Shown one piece after another: positions 1 to 12,427 of a stretch of 64,000 nucleotides of DNA; position 1 is the first letter of the stretch, and every line of letters starts with the position of its first letter. Position numbers and translations under genes: made by a program. Below the pieces are notes generated by a model. The model saw only the letters and a list, made by a program, of their open reading frames with translations. It made no database searches and was not told the DNA's origin. The stretch comes from Limanda limanda (taxonomy: Eukaryota; Chordata; Actinopteri; Pleuronectiformes; Pleuronectidae), in contig NC_083639.1 of the NCBI RefSeq assembly GCF_963576545.1, positions 22,352,118-22,416,117 on the forward strand. The letters are read 5' to 3'.

Positions 1-2026
1 ACAAAGAGGGCCATGCCATGGAGAGTGGACCAGAGGGAAAAAAGAGTTTGGCTAGTGGGTGGTTGGTAGTGGATGGGTTGGGGGAGCGTGGTGGGTGGGT
101 GGGTGGGGGGCCGGGGGTAAGCATCTGAGAGCAATCGCAGTGTGTGACAGAATGCAGACATAACAGTCTGCTCTGACACTTGTTACCAGCACGTAAACAC
201 TTGCCTCGGCGAGATAGAGGGCTACGGCGGCGGAGGGCTTGTGTCGATCTGACATTTATCAACCGCTAATTAACTGTTAATTTGCCAACCTTTGGGTTCA
301 AGCATGCAGTCAATTCATCACGCCAGACAAACAGCGTGTCACTCCCGAAGGGGGGGGTGGTCCTGCTGTCGGCTCACAACATCCATCTGACGCCCTGGCC
401 GAGCCCGGCTCTGTCTGCATGAATCATCTGCTCCCTTTGTTCCACCGGGATCTTTCTAAAGATGGAGGTGACCCTTCGAACAGTCGGGTGTGAAGCTTGT
501 TATTCTCGTGTTTGTTGATTTTTGCTACTCAACACATATAGTGCACTGACATTTTTCTTCAAAGCATTTAGGATATAACATAACATAAAGTATATACAAG
601 AGGTTAGACTGATGTATCACTTTGCTGATGTATAGCGAAAAAAGTTTATACAGGTTAGATTGAATGGATTGTTCATTTTTGTGTGGCTGTATAGTAGTAG
701 TAGTATTGGTAGTAGTAGTAGTAGTATTGGTAGTAGTAGTGTATTTTAATCATATCTGCGCTGTTCCCTAGGTAGACATAAATATGAATTGATAGAAACA
801 CTGACATCAAATCAACATAAAATGTCTTGCACCTTGTAACTCAGACATAATTAATGTCTGGAAACTGAGTTTTTGGCAAAATAAAATCCCATTGGTTTTT
901 AATGTTACAATTATTGAGTGAGAAATGTTGACCTTGCGAAAAGCTGCCATGATAGAAACTGAATATATCCAATATGTCAATATGCTAACAGATGGCATGT
1001 TACTCGATCTACATGCTAATATGCAGATGTTTAGTGTGCAACTTTTAAACAGACAAATAATCACGTTAAATGTATATTCATCATCATTAGCTTGTTTGCA
1101 TAATAATTGTAATTATGTTACTATATAAGTAATTATACTTAAATGTGAAATTACCCTCATGGTTGAATGAGGGGGATTCAGCTGCAACATGAAACTCCAC
1201 CACTAGATGTCACTAAATTCTACACGCAGTTGCTTTAAGCCATTTTTTGAAAACCTAATGATGTAAATATATCAACAACAGGGTGATCATATGGACTCTT
1301 CTTGAAAACTCCATTTGAAGTTGTCACAACTACAGCCACCATGCTAACACAGCTAAGATTATTATTAAACTGTGTTTTCAGTCAAGGATATTGTGTCCCA
1401 TAATGACCAAGGGCTGCTTTTGTATTTTCCTATTTTAAAAGTAATTCAAGTAATCAAGAAAACTTGTCTACTTGGATTTTCACGGTGTACATCATCGTGT
1501 ATAAAGACATCGGGAGATCAGCAAATAGCAACTTTGCTCAAATCGCACTGCACGGCCCACAGGTACCTCATTCAGCAGATGCCAAATATACTGTGCATAG
1601 TAAAGTAATGATAACACATACAGTACCTAATAGTCATATGTGTTGAAAAATGCCTCAGACGTCAGAGACAAGTTTTCACGTTATTCTGATGAAAAGCTGT
1701 CAGCAGCCGAAATATTTCTAATCCAGAGCATCCTGATCGTTTTCTTGTCAGGAAACAGGGGTGTGTGTCTGGGATATCTGATAGTGTGTGAATGTGTGAG
1801 CGTGTGTGTGTGTGACAGAGTTGAACAAACATGCATACGCCTGTGTGTGTGTGTTCTAGCTACAGCGGCTGTTAGCGGGCCGATGGAAGTGTCTACCACT
1901 CTGAGGTGACAGCACATGTCAGGGCAGCGGAGGAAATGCCCCCATGAAGCATCGCTGTCGACAGCTCCGGCTCGGTCCGCCTGACACCTGAAGGGAAGCT
2001 CTGTGGCTGGCCGGGTCACGTCTGCT

Positions 2027-2028
<2 letters not shown>

Positions 2029-2096
<68 letters not shown>
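2029..2096. repeat. (CA)n microsatellite
   Basis: About 34 uninterrupted CA units, probably polymorphic. Confidence 0.98.
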
Positions 2097-2101
<5 letters not shown>

Positions 2102-2379
2102 AGACGCCTCTCACAGATCAAACCCCTCCGCAGTCACAAGAGCTAACAGCCGTACCAACACATTGCAAAGTGGTAACACAAAGGCCTGGGGCTGGCTGTG
2201 TGCACTGTGGGGTCGGTATTATCTGCAGCTCATACATCAGACTTGACAGCAGGCCAATGTTAACATCCTCATTTTCTCCTCTGACAACAAGAAGAGGGAG
2301 ATTACACTCCTGCTTGTTGTGCAAATGGCAAATAATTCCAATAATGAAACCAATTTTCCGAGCCAATCTGTCGCCCTGT

Positions 2380-2600
2380 GTGCTCCACTTAAGCACAATT
2401 GCTCTGAAACCGAATGCGTGCGGGCTAATCCTTTTAAAATGAAACACTTAAAAAATTAAATGATAGATCTCAAGCTGACGTAAATAGCGCAGCTCAATTA
2501 GGGCTGTTTGAAATCCTAACTTCTCGGGCTAATCACCTCTCAGTGAAAACACAGAGCGGGTTTGATTTCACTGGCACTTGTTATTAGGGTAAGGTATGCC
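2380..2600. promoter_or_regulatory. Candidate conserved non-coding element
   Basis: Unique, repeat-free sequence with several TAATTA/ATTA-type cores, CTCAATTAGGGC and GGGCTAATC-like motifs. This is the texture of deeply conserved developmental enhancers. Conservation itself cannot be seen from one sequence. Confidence 0.25.
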
Positions 2601-2830
2601 CAGAGATAGCAACCCCCCCCCCCCCCCCACACACCCACCCACCTCTTCACCAATTGCGCTCACTCAAGCATACGAGCCGGAGTCCGGTGCCAAATGAGGC
2701 TGGTTTGGAGCAATTTGACTTCCTTGAGGAAATCTCTGAGGCACTTTTGAGAAAGGACAGACTGTTTACTAACAGTCTCTGATTGCATGTGTTGGTCTAT
2801 GGGGGGAGAGGAGCGGCACACCTGTCACGC

Positions 2831-2831
<1 letters not shown>

Positions 2832-2870
<39 letters not shown>
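2832..2870. repeat. (CT)n/(CA)n microsatellite
   Basis: CT dinucleotide run passing directly into CA units. Confidence 0.97.
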
Positions 2871-2872
<2 letters not shown>

Positions 2873-3039
2873 TACATTGATCTTAAATGAGTTTAATAAA
2901 TTCTCTTTTATCATCTGAATGACAGGAACTCTACCTGTGTGAGAGGGATTCAAAAGCAGCCACAGAGAACTTCCAAGAAACTCATAAATAGTCAACGTGA
3001 TCCACTCTGTCAGCTCCTGGATGAAGCCGCTCAGTCTTT

Positions 3040-3245
3040 TCCGCACCTTATTTTTTCTCCTGCCTCACATTGCTTTTTGATGATTAACGTCTGCATAGTA
3101 AATGGAATTTTGCACACTTAATATGACCGAGGATTAATTAATCCTCATGACTCAGAATATTTTTGAAATAGGTAAACAAGGCCCTTTTTCCAATTTGGCT
3201 AACATATTTATATTAGGCTTTAAGCGGCAGCGTTTAGCGGAAGCT
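3040..3245. promoter_or_regulatory. Candidate conserved non-coding element
   Basis: Repeat-free block with a palindromic GGATTAATTAATCC core at about 3130-3143, a TGACTCA AP-1-like site next to it, and a GTAAACA forkhead-like core near 3172. The clustered motifs suggest an enhancer; conservation is unproven. Confidence 0.3.
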
Positions 3246-4419
3246 GGAATACTGCCTCAGTGTGCTCGGCCTGCAGCTGTGTGTGCCAGAGCCGGGGCCT
3301 GCTCAGTCTAATGTGCTCTGATAGTCCCACCAGAGGATTTCCTTACACCAACTCCCGGCCGCCGCTCGCTTGATCAGGCCCAGGCCTCAGTGCACTCATT
3401 CATCCTGCGGCCCCCCCGAGCATGTGTGTGTGTCGGTGTGTGTGTGGGTCAGCGTGTGAGAGCTCACCTCGGCGGTAATGACAGCCCACTGAAAGGAGAC
3501 CTGTGGTGAGCCCGAGCTCGCCAGATCTTTTCAAGATGCCTGCAATCAGGCGCTCAGGACCGTGTCATTGCTCTGCCCTTCGCGCTTGCACACACACAGT
3601 TTGAGGAAGAGCGAGGTTTCCTAAGAGTCGAGCTGTGGCACGGTGAAAATACATGAGAGTGTGTGGCCTCGCTGATCAGGATTCAAAGTGAAAATGTCCT
3701 TATTCTACTCCTGGACGTGTTTTGGCCTCAGAACTCCCACTCTGCATACCGGTCACATTCAGTTTGCTCATAACTGAGAGCTCCAGGATATTACAACTTT
3801 TGAGGGTTTCAAATGCTAACAGTGGTAAACACCGAACCCATTAAACCTGCTTTACATAATCCGACTCAGCGCAACAGAGAGGCGTAGCTCTCTGAAGTTT
3901 GTTTCCTGCAGCACATCATTTAGAACCCAGCAGGTCATTACAATCCCTATAAAAGGATAAAACTGCAAATGTTTGTGTTGCCGGTTGGAAAAATAGCATT
4001 CAATCAAAGCACTTTAATTTTAATCATACTTGTTTCCTCCGCAGTTTGGTGCCCACGGTTTGAAACCGAAGAAACAAAAAATAAACACGGCACTCCTGGT
4101 AAAGAAAACATGGATGAATTTTACCCCGCTTTGTCTTTCTGTCTGGGTTTGTCCCACGGTTTTCCCCCTGCAGGAACACACCACTCACCCACTCACGCGC
4201 ACACGTCAGGTATGGGGAGAAAACTGTGTGAACATGTGTTTTACAAAATTTGCTTATGTAGAAAATGTCACATAAACGGGAAGACATACATAATGTAGGC
4301 ACTCTTTTCTCTCCATATTCAGATCTGCCATGTGAGGTGTTGCTGTGAGACTCTGGCCATGTGTGGACACTGTGCAGGCCGGCCTGCAGCCCCGGCCACT
4401 CTGCAGCCCTCTCTGTATT

Positions 4420-4570
4420 ATTACAGCTGTAAGTGTGCCAGCCAGGGGAAATTTGTCTGCAATTCACCTGAATTAGAAGCGCTAACACAGCTCCCCGCGG
4501 CAAGCGTAATGGTTTGTTTATTTTCCTTATCTGTCATTTGCTTATTGTCCCATTGAGTCGCTTCAAAAAG
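4420..4570. promoter_or_regulatory. Candidate conserved non-coding element
   Basis: High-complexity unique block with TGTTTATTTTCC (forkhead-like) and CACCTG/CAGCTG E-boxes. Inferred from texture only. Confidence 0.22.
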
Positions 4571-5519
4571 AGTCTGTGGGGAGATGGTCACCGCCACACG
4601 GCTCTGGAAAGTCCCACTTTTACACTCTTTAGTTAAACAGTTCAGCTTTGTGCCGCAGGTAACGCCTTTTGTTTACCTCTCTTGTCTAAAATTTCCGGTG
4701 AAGAGAGACTTTGAATAAATGCCACAGTTACTCCAAATGAAAAGATGCAAACAGACTAAAAATAGATAAAGAGTGTGTCTCTGCCCAGGCTGACCTGCGT
4801 TGTTTCAGCAGCACAAGTCTGTAATCAGCGAGGGCCGATCTGCAAGTCGTCCTCAGTCAGCCACAAGAATGAAGCCATCAAGATGTGAATGATCGTCTAT
4901 AAACCATGTCATATGGTGAACAAATATGGTAATGTGGTGAACATCTTGACTATCCCAAATAAAACATTTTCTCCAGACCTCTGAGGAGAATAACCATGGG
5001 ATTAGGGCATGCTTATCAATTTTCCATTACGCGTTTTATTTTTTTTCTTGTCAATGAGAATTTGCGTGTTTCTGTAAACAAACTTACAGCTTCTCGAAGA
5101 CTTCAGCGGAGATGAAGACGAAGACAAATCGGGCTGACAATGTTTAAAACCACCCAGTGGGGAAGAGGTAATTAACAGACAAACAAAAAGCCATTTGGAA
5201 GAAGTTGAACAGGAGTGGCACAGCGGCCAAGTGCTCCTTGGTGTGCAGCTAAGTGTGTGTAATGGCCCCACAGATGTCTGTAGTGTTCTTCCTCATTGAG
5301 ATGTGGTCAGTGTGGGACGTGGAGCAGGCTTTGTTGTTGCTGGGGTTGAGGGTTTACACAGAGCCGGGCAGCCTCAGCGTTCTAAATCAGCCCGTCACAC
5401 ACCACTGCCTCCCTGTCAGAGACCTATCTGCTACCACTTACTCAGAAATGCAACAAATTTACTTATAATTACTTAGAATTTTGTCGTGCTTGTAAATACT
5501 TGCGCTCTGACAGTTCATT

Positions 5520-5815
5520 TATTTTGTTTGATTGCTGCCGACTATTTATAGAGGAAGCCGGCCTGGATGCAGATTCCATGTGTCATCTAGATTCTGCAAC
5601 GGGACAAAAGTGGCTGGGATGATTATCGACTGGTTTCAGGGTGTTTATGTACTCACTGAGGTCAAGGAGAATATGGCTGTAATTGACATGCATTCAATCT
5701 TGGGGTGGGCATTCCTCCAGCTCCGCATGGGAGTGTCTGACAGCAGCAAACACGACTCATTATCTCAGAAACCTGTGTTCTGTGCAGAGTAATTGCTTCC
5801 CATTGTTCTCTGTTG
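5520..5815. promoter_or_regulatory. Candidate conserved non-coding element
   Basis: Unique block with CTATTTATAG (MEF2-like) at about 5539-5550 and GTAATTGAC homeodomain-type sites. An open frame crosses it but shows no recognisable protein. Confidence 0.22.
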
Positions 5816-6073
5816 TAGACCGATGTCCAATGTGCGCAGATTTTCTAGATGCTGTTGCATGTACTCGCACCAGTGGAACATTTCAGACATGAACACAGTC
5901 AAGACGAATGGGCTCAAATAACGGGCAATAGGATGTTGAGCCTTTAAAGTGGTGTTTGTACTTTTAAATCAATATATCGATAGCCTGTCAAATAAATCTG
6001 CATGAGAAGTTTTTACAAATGATATCTTGGGTGACGTTACACAAAGACAGAGGAAAAGGAAGTCAATAGATCC

Positions 6074-6210
6074 TTTAAATTGTACTTGTATAGCCGTTAT
6101 TCACGAATCATAATTTAAGAACTTAAGAAGGTGTCACATCCTCTGCCATTAACCTTCAAAAAGAGAGGGAAACTATCCAAAAATATATAAAACATAGAAA
6201 CATCAGAAAG
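6074..6210 (+). repeat. Dispersed repeat, family with TTTGTATAGCCCATATTCAC
   Basis: Diverged copy of a family also present at 8030-8160, 12428-12640, 12925-12990 and 50095-50290 (plus) and 49800-49975 (minus). The shared part runs from the GTATAGCC..ATTCAC stretch through GACATCCTCTGTCCTTAACC and AAAAACTA to AACCTCAGAGAGA. Family type not certain (SINE- or LINE-tail-like). Confidence 0.6.
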
Positions 6211-6749
6211 CACATCAATAGATGCAATAGAACATCAACAAAATAACAATATTTAAAAAGTTCATGAGAAAAGGCAGTGTCTGTCTGATACTACTCTTAT
6301 GGAAGGAGCAAACACCCCCCACATTCAGTAGGTGGATTAGAGACACCATGTCTTTCTTGAAACTGGAGAAAATCAGAGATACTCTGAAAGGTTCCATACG
6401 GAGCTTTGAGAGAACCTTCTTGTTGTACTATGAGAGCATACAAAGCCCACTACAAGAGGAAGATTAGATGGCAACCCCCCCCCCCTCCCCTCCCCCTCTT
6501 TTATTTTTATTTCTTTTAAAATTGTATTTACCTATTTACTGATTTATTTATTTTTTTTTTCTTCTTTAATTAAATTTTCCTCTTTCTTTCTTTTTTCTGC
6601 TTTGTCTTGCAGCAATGATGTATGCAATTGTATTGTATTGTATTGTAATAATCTAATATCCCTATATACATATATATATATATACATTCTATGTACTTCT
6701 GCTGCATGGGGTAGGCTGGCCGGGGGTGGGTGGGTAGTATTGTGGGTAG

Positions 6750-6916
6750 CAGGGCCGGGTCTAGGCAGGGGCAAGAGGGGGCCTGGCCCCCTCAAATAAA
6801 TGTTGTGCCCCCTCAAACTAAATCCCAATTTATAATAATAATAATATAATAAAGCACAATGCCCCCTCAAGATTTGTGGCTGCCCCCTCATACATGCCTG
6901 TCTAGACCCGGCCCTG
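6750..6916. mobile_element. Short hAT-type MITE, 167 bp
   Basis: Terminal inverted repeats CAGGGCCGGGTCTAG / CTAGACCCGGCCCTG, flanked by the exact 8-bp duplication GTGGGTAG (6742-6749 and 6917-6924). 8-bp duplications and these termini fit the hAT superfamily. The inside is AT-rich with repeated CCCCCTCA and no coding. Confidence 0.85.
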
Positions 6917-7229
6917 GTGGGTAGGGATATATCCATCAGATTTGTGTTTATAATTGTATTATTGTATTGAGTACCCAAAGAAAACCAATAAAAAGTGTTA
7001 AACAGAAAAGGCAGTGTCTAACATTAATGGGGTGGTGTATCAATGTTTAAAGTATATATACATGCGAAAAGTCTGACAGATATGAAGGGAACAGCAACAA
7101 AAGTGTTCCACTGTATGTGAGTTCATTGTATATATCGAAGCAGTCTAGTTGTAAGTAAATTGGAACTGTAGAGATACAGAGCAAAGAACTGCTTAGTACT
7201 CAGTGTTCAAAGTTCCCAAACTGTGTGTG

Positions 7230-7450
7230 ACACTACAAAGCACACATCCTGACCTTGGTCCCTTGCTTGCATCTGATTCCACACAATGTTGGAAAGTTTC
7301 CTCAGAGATTCCACTTGGTGTTGACATGACTGCATCACATAATCTCTGCAGATCTGTCTGCTGCACGTTCATGCTGTCAATCTCCTGTTGCACCACATCA
7401 CAAAGATGTTCTACTGGATTCACACCTGGTGACTGGAGGTCACTGAGGCT
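7230..7450 (-). pseudogene. Tc1/mariner transposase C-terminal remnant
   Basis: The minus-strand frame reads SPGVNPVEHLCDVVQQEID, then QQTDLQRLCDAV and ISEETFQHCVES. This aligns with the SPDLNPIEHLWD and ISEECFQHLVES motifs of Tc1-like transposases. Short and diverged; no intact element around it. Confidence 0.8.
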
Positions 7451-7607
7451 CACTGAACTCACTGTCGTCGTGTTCATGAAACCAGTTTGAGCCGGCTGGA
7501 AGAATCCATTACAAGATGGTAAGCTGTGACCATAACATGGTCAGCAACAATACTAGATAAACTGTGACATTGAAACAATGAATGATTGCTTAAATCAAGC
7601 AATCAAT

Positions 7608-7980
7608 TAAAGGTCCAGTGTGCAAGATTTAGGTGAAAGGGATCTATTGGCAGAAATTCAATATAAAATAATCCTAGTAATGTTTTCACTAGTGTGTTTC
7701 ATCTAAACTTCATGAATTGCTGTTCTTTGCCCTATGAGCCCTTTATATTTAAATACTTTATATTTGCACCAGGAGCAGGTCCTCTCTACAGAGGCTGCAA
7801 TGTTTTTTTATAGTAGCCAAGACTGGACAAACTATACACCTTTTGAGTTTTTAAGACAACTGAAGGCTACCACAGGTTCTCTTCCATGTTTGGATGGGGA
7901 GGGTGAGGTGGGGGGTATTCAGCTGCAACATGCAACTTAACCTCTAGATGTCACAAAATTGTACACTCTGAACCTTTCAA
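7608..7980. mobile_element. MITE-like repeat, AAAGGTCCAGTGTGCA ... CTGAACCTTT termini
   Basis: Inverted termini of about 16 bp. A second copy is at 62222-62568 and a short fragment at 1165-1240. All share the CTAGATGTCACAAAAT / ATTCAGCTGCAACATG block. No coding capacity. Confidence 0.7.
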
Positions 7981-8571
7981 TTATATTTGTAAATGGTAAA
8001 TGGTTTTGTATTTCTATAGCCCTTTTCTAGTCTTGGTGATCACCCACTTGATGACTTTGTATAGCCCATATTCACCAATCACAATTTGCGTCACATTGAG
8101 AAGGTGTGACATCCTCTGTCCTTAACCCTCAGTAAGAGTTTGGAAAAACTACCAAAAAAAAAACGTTTAGCAAAGTGTGAAAAGAAAAACATCTCCACAG
8201 CGTCACACCAGCAGCAGCGTGGACTGTTGAACATTGCAGGATCCATGAATTCATGATGATGACATTCTGACTGTACCATCTGCAGCCTCAGCAGAAATCC
8301 AGATTCATCAGACTATGTTTGTGGAGCCTGAAATGATCTTCTACTGTTGTACACCATCCACCTTAAGGTCGAAAATGAGAGATCACTTTTTGTCATTCTG
8401 ATGTTTGATGTGAACCGGACCTGCATCTGCAGGATTTTATACATTACAGTTGTGGTTTGGTCACACAGCTCTCATCAACCTTCTTATCAACCTCATTTCC
8501 AGCCACAGCTGTTTTGCATGAAAAGGTTTGAAGATACCGACTGTACATTACCTTCCAAAGATCAAACAACT

Positions 8572-8818
8572 GGGGCGGCTGTGGCTGAGGGGTAGAGCGG
8601 TCGTCCTCCAACCTGAAGGTCAGCAGATCGATCCCCAGTCTTCAGCATCTGCAAGCCGAAGTGTCCTTGGGCAAGATGCTGAACCCCGAATTTCCCCTCA
8701 TAGAACAACAAAGTTCTGCTAATGCACTGTATGAATGTGTGTGTGAATGTAAAACTGTACTGTAAAGAGCTTTGAGTGGTCATCAAGACTAGAAAAGCGC
8801 TATATAAATACAAAAAAA
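8572..8818 (+). repeat. tRNA-derived SINE
   Basis: A tRNA-like head GGCGGCTGTGGCTGAGGGG (A-box region) and CAGATCGATCCC (B-box region) is followed by a unique body and the tail AAAAGCGCTATATAAATAC. An inverted copy is at 41756-42000. The head does not fold into a functional tRNA and is not a tRNA gene. Confidence 0.85.
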
Positions 8819-9164
8819 TACCTGTTGTGGAGCATTTAACAGGTAAACAGCAGATGCCTCACACATGAGTTGGTGGAGACCAAAACAGAGCTAAAAGCAG
8901 AATATAACATTAACAAGGTGACCAGAAACATGACTCCAAGCTGCTTTAGGACATACACTGAATCCTGCAATTCCTCTTTATTTCCACCAGAGTAGGTGCG
9001 TGTGTGAACGCAAATGTCCAAGTGACATGCTTCACAGTTCCTGTGGACTTTGTTCTCCTAGTATAAAGTCAGTATAAATCCAGAAGTCGCTTTGAGAACA
9101 CAGCAGGGTATCCAAGCTTCCCAGAGTCACTGTATAATGTACGAAAAGCGGAAAAATTTAAAAA

Positions 9165-9480
9165 ATATACCTCCACCAAGGTCCAGCAGTCCCCTTAAAT
9201 TCAACCAAGCTGCACCAAATCACACAGACTCATAGGTATTAGTTCCCTAAATGGGTCTGATTCTAAATCAAGATCCATGAATTATTTCCTGAGAAAATGT
9301 TGATATAGAAAGTGAAAACAATTCCTGAATCCACCTCCTGATCAGTATCCAAACTAAAATGTATTGGATTCTTCCCTGACCCCCATCATATCCTTTCACT
9401 AAGTTTCCTGCTAATCTGTCCTGGAGTTTCATGTGTAACCTTGCTTGTAAACAAACAAACATACTAATCAATCAACAAAT
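9165..9480 (+). repeat. Dispersed teleost repeat (LINE 3'-tail-like)
   Basis: Starts ACCTCCACCAAGGTCCAGCA and ends in AAACAAAC units. Related pieces occur at 26480-26715 and 58600-58940 (opposite strand), 40070-40170 and 46190-46340. No coding is retained. Confidence 0.5.
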
Positions 9481-10375
9481 GAAAGGACTGAGGTGAAAAC
9501 AGAACCTCCTTGGTGGAGCTCTTTTAAACTTCTATTAATTCAGAGTTAAAAAAAAGAAGGAAAATTAGTGGGATAATTCGGTTTTCGTGTGTATACTTTC
9601 ATTTTGGTCATGATCCCTGATAAAGTCAGATGCACACACACACACAGACATATGTGTACGTATTGGTAACACAAGTCTTTTCATTCTCTATAATATCTCA
9701 AATGTATAAAACAGCAACTCCACTAGAACCACATTTGGCATTTTGTTAAATCCACAGCCACTGATCATGATTAACTTCAGCAAAGCAATTCTTAGGTGTC
9801 ACATACTTTAAAAGAACAAACTCTTGACTCTTTGTCCGCCCTCTCGTGCTATTTGCACAGCAGTAAGCTGCACCCCCATCCCTCACACCTATGCTCCTCC
9901 AGCACACGGACAATTAAGCACAAAGGGGTGACAAGGTGGCTGCCGTCCATCTCCCGAGAGCTGCCAGCATCGGCCACGCTCCGTTTCAGATCCACAAACA
10001 CTGACTGGAGACCTGATAACGTGGCTGCGGATGAACAGCGGCAGCTCGGCAGGAGGAGGCCGAACGTTTCTCCAAATCAAATCAAAGTTTATTTTCACAT
10101 ACACCAATGACAGCGTCACTGGAGCAGGCATCATCTACACAGTAGACGGGCTTTACAACAATTTAAAAAACAATTGACATACCATATAACATATAACATA
10201 TATCGTATAACATATTAAAATATTAAAATGAGGCAGAAAAATATTAAAATGAAGCAGATGTTTACCGGGTGGAGTGGGGAATATTAAATTAAAACAAAAA
10301 AATATGAATATATATGTAGTAAGTACGTAGTAAGCGGGACCTGTGATCTTTTTACCTGGCAGGCTTTACAAAATA

Positions 10376-10437
10376 AAGATGACATAACATATAACATATA
10401 ACATATAACATATAACATATAACATATAACATATAAC
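10376..10437. repeat. (ACATATA)n 7-bp satellite, left part
   Basis: Nearly perfect 7-bp units. The array continues at 10735-10800 after an inserted MITE. Confidence 0.95.
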
Positions 10438-10734
10438 TAGGGCTGGGCAAGTTAACTCATTTTAATCATTTAAATTTTATTGTAAATTAATTAATTAATT
10501 AATTGTTTATCCGCCAATTATTTTCTTTGTTCCTGTTCTGCAGCATTATTTTCTTTTTTCCTGTTCTGCAGCAGTCAGCAACAGACTTTCACAAAATAAA
10601 AGCCTGACTTTCACAATAAAACAATAAATAATCAAACCTGAGTGAATGCGAGATAAAATAATTAATCGAGTTAGCTCATCACTTGAGTTAACTCGAGTTA
10701 ACTCGATTGAAACGAGTTAACTTGCCCAGCCCTA
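10438..10734. mobile_element. hAT-type MITE, 297 bp, inside the 7-bp satellite
   Basis: Termini TAGGGCTGGGCAAGTTAACT and AGTTAACTTGCCCAGCCCTA are perfect inverted repeats. The flanks are both CATATAAC, an 8-bp duplication that cannot be told apart from the array itself. Inside are GAGTTAACTC palindromes and TTAA runs, no coding. Confidence 0.88.
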
Positions 10735-10800
10735 CATATAACATATAACATATAACATATAACATATAACATATAACATATAACATATAACATATAACAT
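10735..10800. repeat. (ACATATA)n 7-bp satellite, right part
   Basis: Continuation of the array split by the MITE at 10438-10734. Confidence 0.95.
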
Positions 10801-11269
10801 AGCAAAGCAAAAGAAGCAGCTAGATAACTTCCAGAGTGATTGCCACAATCAAGTATAATCAAGGACTCTTCAGTGATTTGCTTTTTATTGCCATTTCAAA
10901 GACGCAGTTTCCTTTTTGTCAAAGAGATTCAACAGCAGGATAGTTGTGAGTAGGGATGAGGGATTTTGGTACGTACCCCAGTTTGGATCATTGCAGCTCA
11001 AGGCTCACATGGGACCAATATACAATGGCTACAAAATCAGAGGATGATAAAATACACAAATTTGAAGAAAGGCAGAGTCTCACACCACAATCTAATCATT
11101 TCCAGTTTCAAGTCAGTGGGTTCATGAAAACTTTCCTTGAAAAGCCATTTGAATATTTGATCACTGATGATTCAGATCCCCATCATGAGCAGAGGATGTA
11201 TGGTAAATGTTTCTTTTAACACGGCCTTTCAACTCCCCTCTGTGTTCAAGTTTAGTGTCTGCAAGATAA

Positions 11270-11720
11270 CTGCAAAACATTTATTTTTATAATCGAGCCC
11301 GGTTGGATTTGTCCCCCATAAGGAGCCCAACTTAGCTGGGTTAAAGGAAAGCATTACAGCCAGCAGGCATGTGACCGCATAATTTCAGCCAGAGGCCTAC
11401 GCTTCCTCTGCTAGCTGTCATTATGCCCTCAGTAAGCCACAGAAAGGCCCCAGCCATCCTGTGGAGATCACTGCACTCCTCGCCGCTCCGCCTGATTGGC
11501 TATTATCTAAATGAACCAATGTTCTATATCAGGGCTTTTGACTACATAACTACCCTGTTAATATTCGGAGGAAGTGCTGGAGGTCAGGGAGCTCTCAGCC
11601 GCTTGACCTCAGGGTCGCAGGAACCTGAGCCGCAGAGTGGCACATGGCAATGAATGAGCCCTAATGATTTAGATGGTATCTGTTACACAGCCCCGGAGAA
11701 AGCCAATCTCTCCGGGCAAT
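11270..11720. promoter_or_regulatory. Candidate conserved non-coding element
   Basis: Unique GC-balanced block bearing TGATTGGCTATTATC (CCAAT-type), CCCTAATGATTTAGATGG and several GATTA/ATTA cores. Looks like unique regulatory DNA, without proof. Confidence 0.25.
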
Positions 11721-12019
11721 CTGGCTGTGGAGAAAAAGCAGAGGTTTCGAAAATAAACCCCACTTGTTTCAGAGAGGGGCAAAGCCGCCTCGGCAGCGCA
11801 GCACGTCATCGGGATCTACAACCATGAGTAATCACACACAGATGACCACACATGACCGGGCACTGCCGCTGGACGCATGTTGTGCACGGAGCTGTTTGGA
11901 GAGCCGGGTCCAGGAAATGCAGCGAGTGATTGGACTTGTTTGTTTGCTCTGCGCTTAAGGGACTTCAGCACCTTGTTAAAGAGGCCCCCCCCACACAGGC
12001 TTTGACGGCGGGGCCCGTC

Positions 12020-12310
12020 ACAGGGGCCTCTTCGGAGGATTAGCTGAGCAATTGCCTTTAGTTGGGCTAAAAACAGGCCCTTTGTGCAGCCATTTAAGAC
12101 GCTTGTTGATGCGTGGCGTGGCTCGGAGTTTCAAAATACTCTGGTAAACATTGGGCTTATGCACAGCAGCAAAACCATGACCTTAAGGAACGCTTTCAAA
12201 AGCAGTTTTCCTCCTCCAGCGCTGCATGTTAACAGTGTAAGTGTACTTGGGAGACTCCCAGTGCCGGCTGAGTGTAATTTATTTCCATGTCATCCACAAT
12301 GAAATCAGAG
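12020..12310. promoter_or_regulatory. Candidate conserved non-coding element
   Basis: Unique block with GGATTAGCTGAGCAATTGCC and CCATTTAAGACGC-like sequence between two repeat-rich areas. Inference from texture. Confidence 0.2.
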
Positions 12311-12427
12311 CCACTGTGATATGAGCAAGAAACAAAGCAACATTTATCCATAGTAATTTATTACTACCAAGACCTCGCATCATGCCGTTATCATCCCAGC
12401 TCAGCTAATACTGCCTGTATGAGGCCA

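Noticed and set aside
1681..2121. 146-residue minus-strand open frame with long Cys-Val runs
   Set aside because: Runs through the CA microsatellite; no protein-like sequence outside it.
8572..8650. tRNA-like sequence with A- and B-box similarity
   Set aside because: Continues into a SINE body and tail shared with another copy; no intact cloverleaf, so not a tRNA gene.
10376..10800. Regular short direct repeats resembling a repeat-spacer array
   Set aside because: They are contiguous 7-bp satellite units without spacers, in a vertebrate genome; not a CRISPR array.
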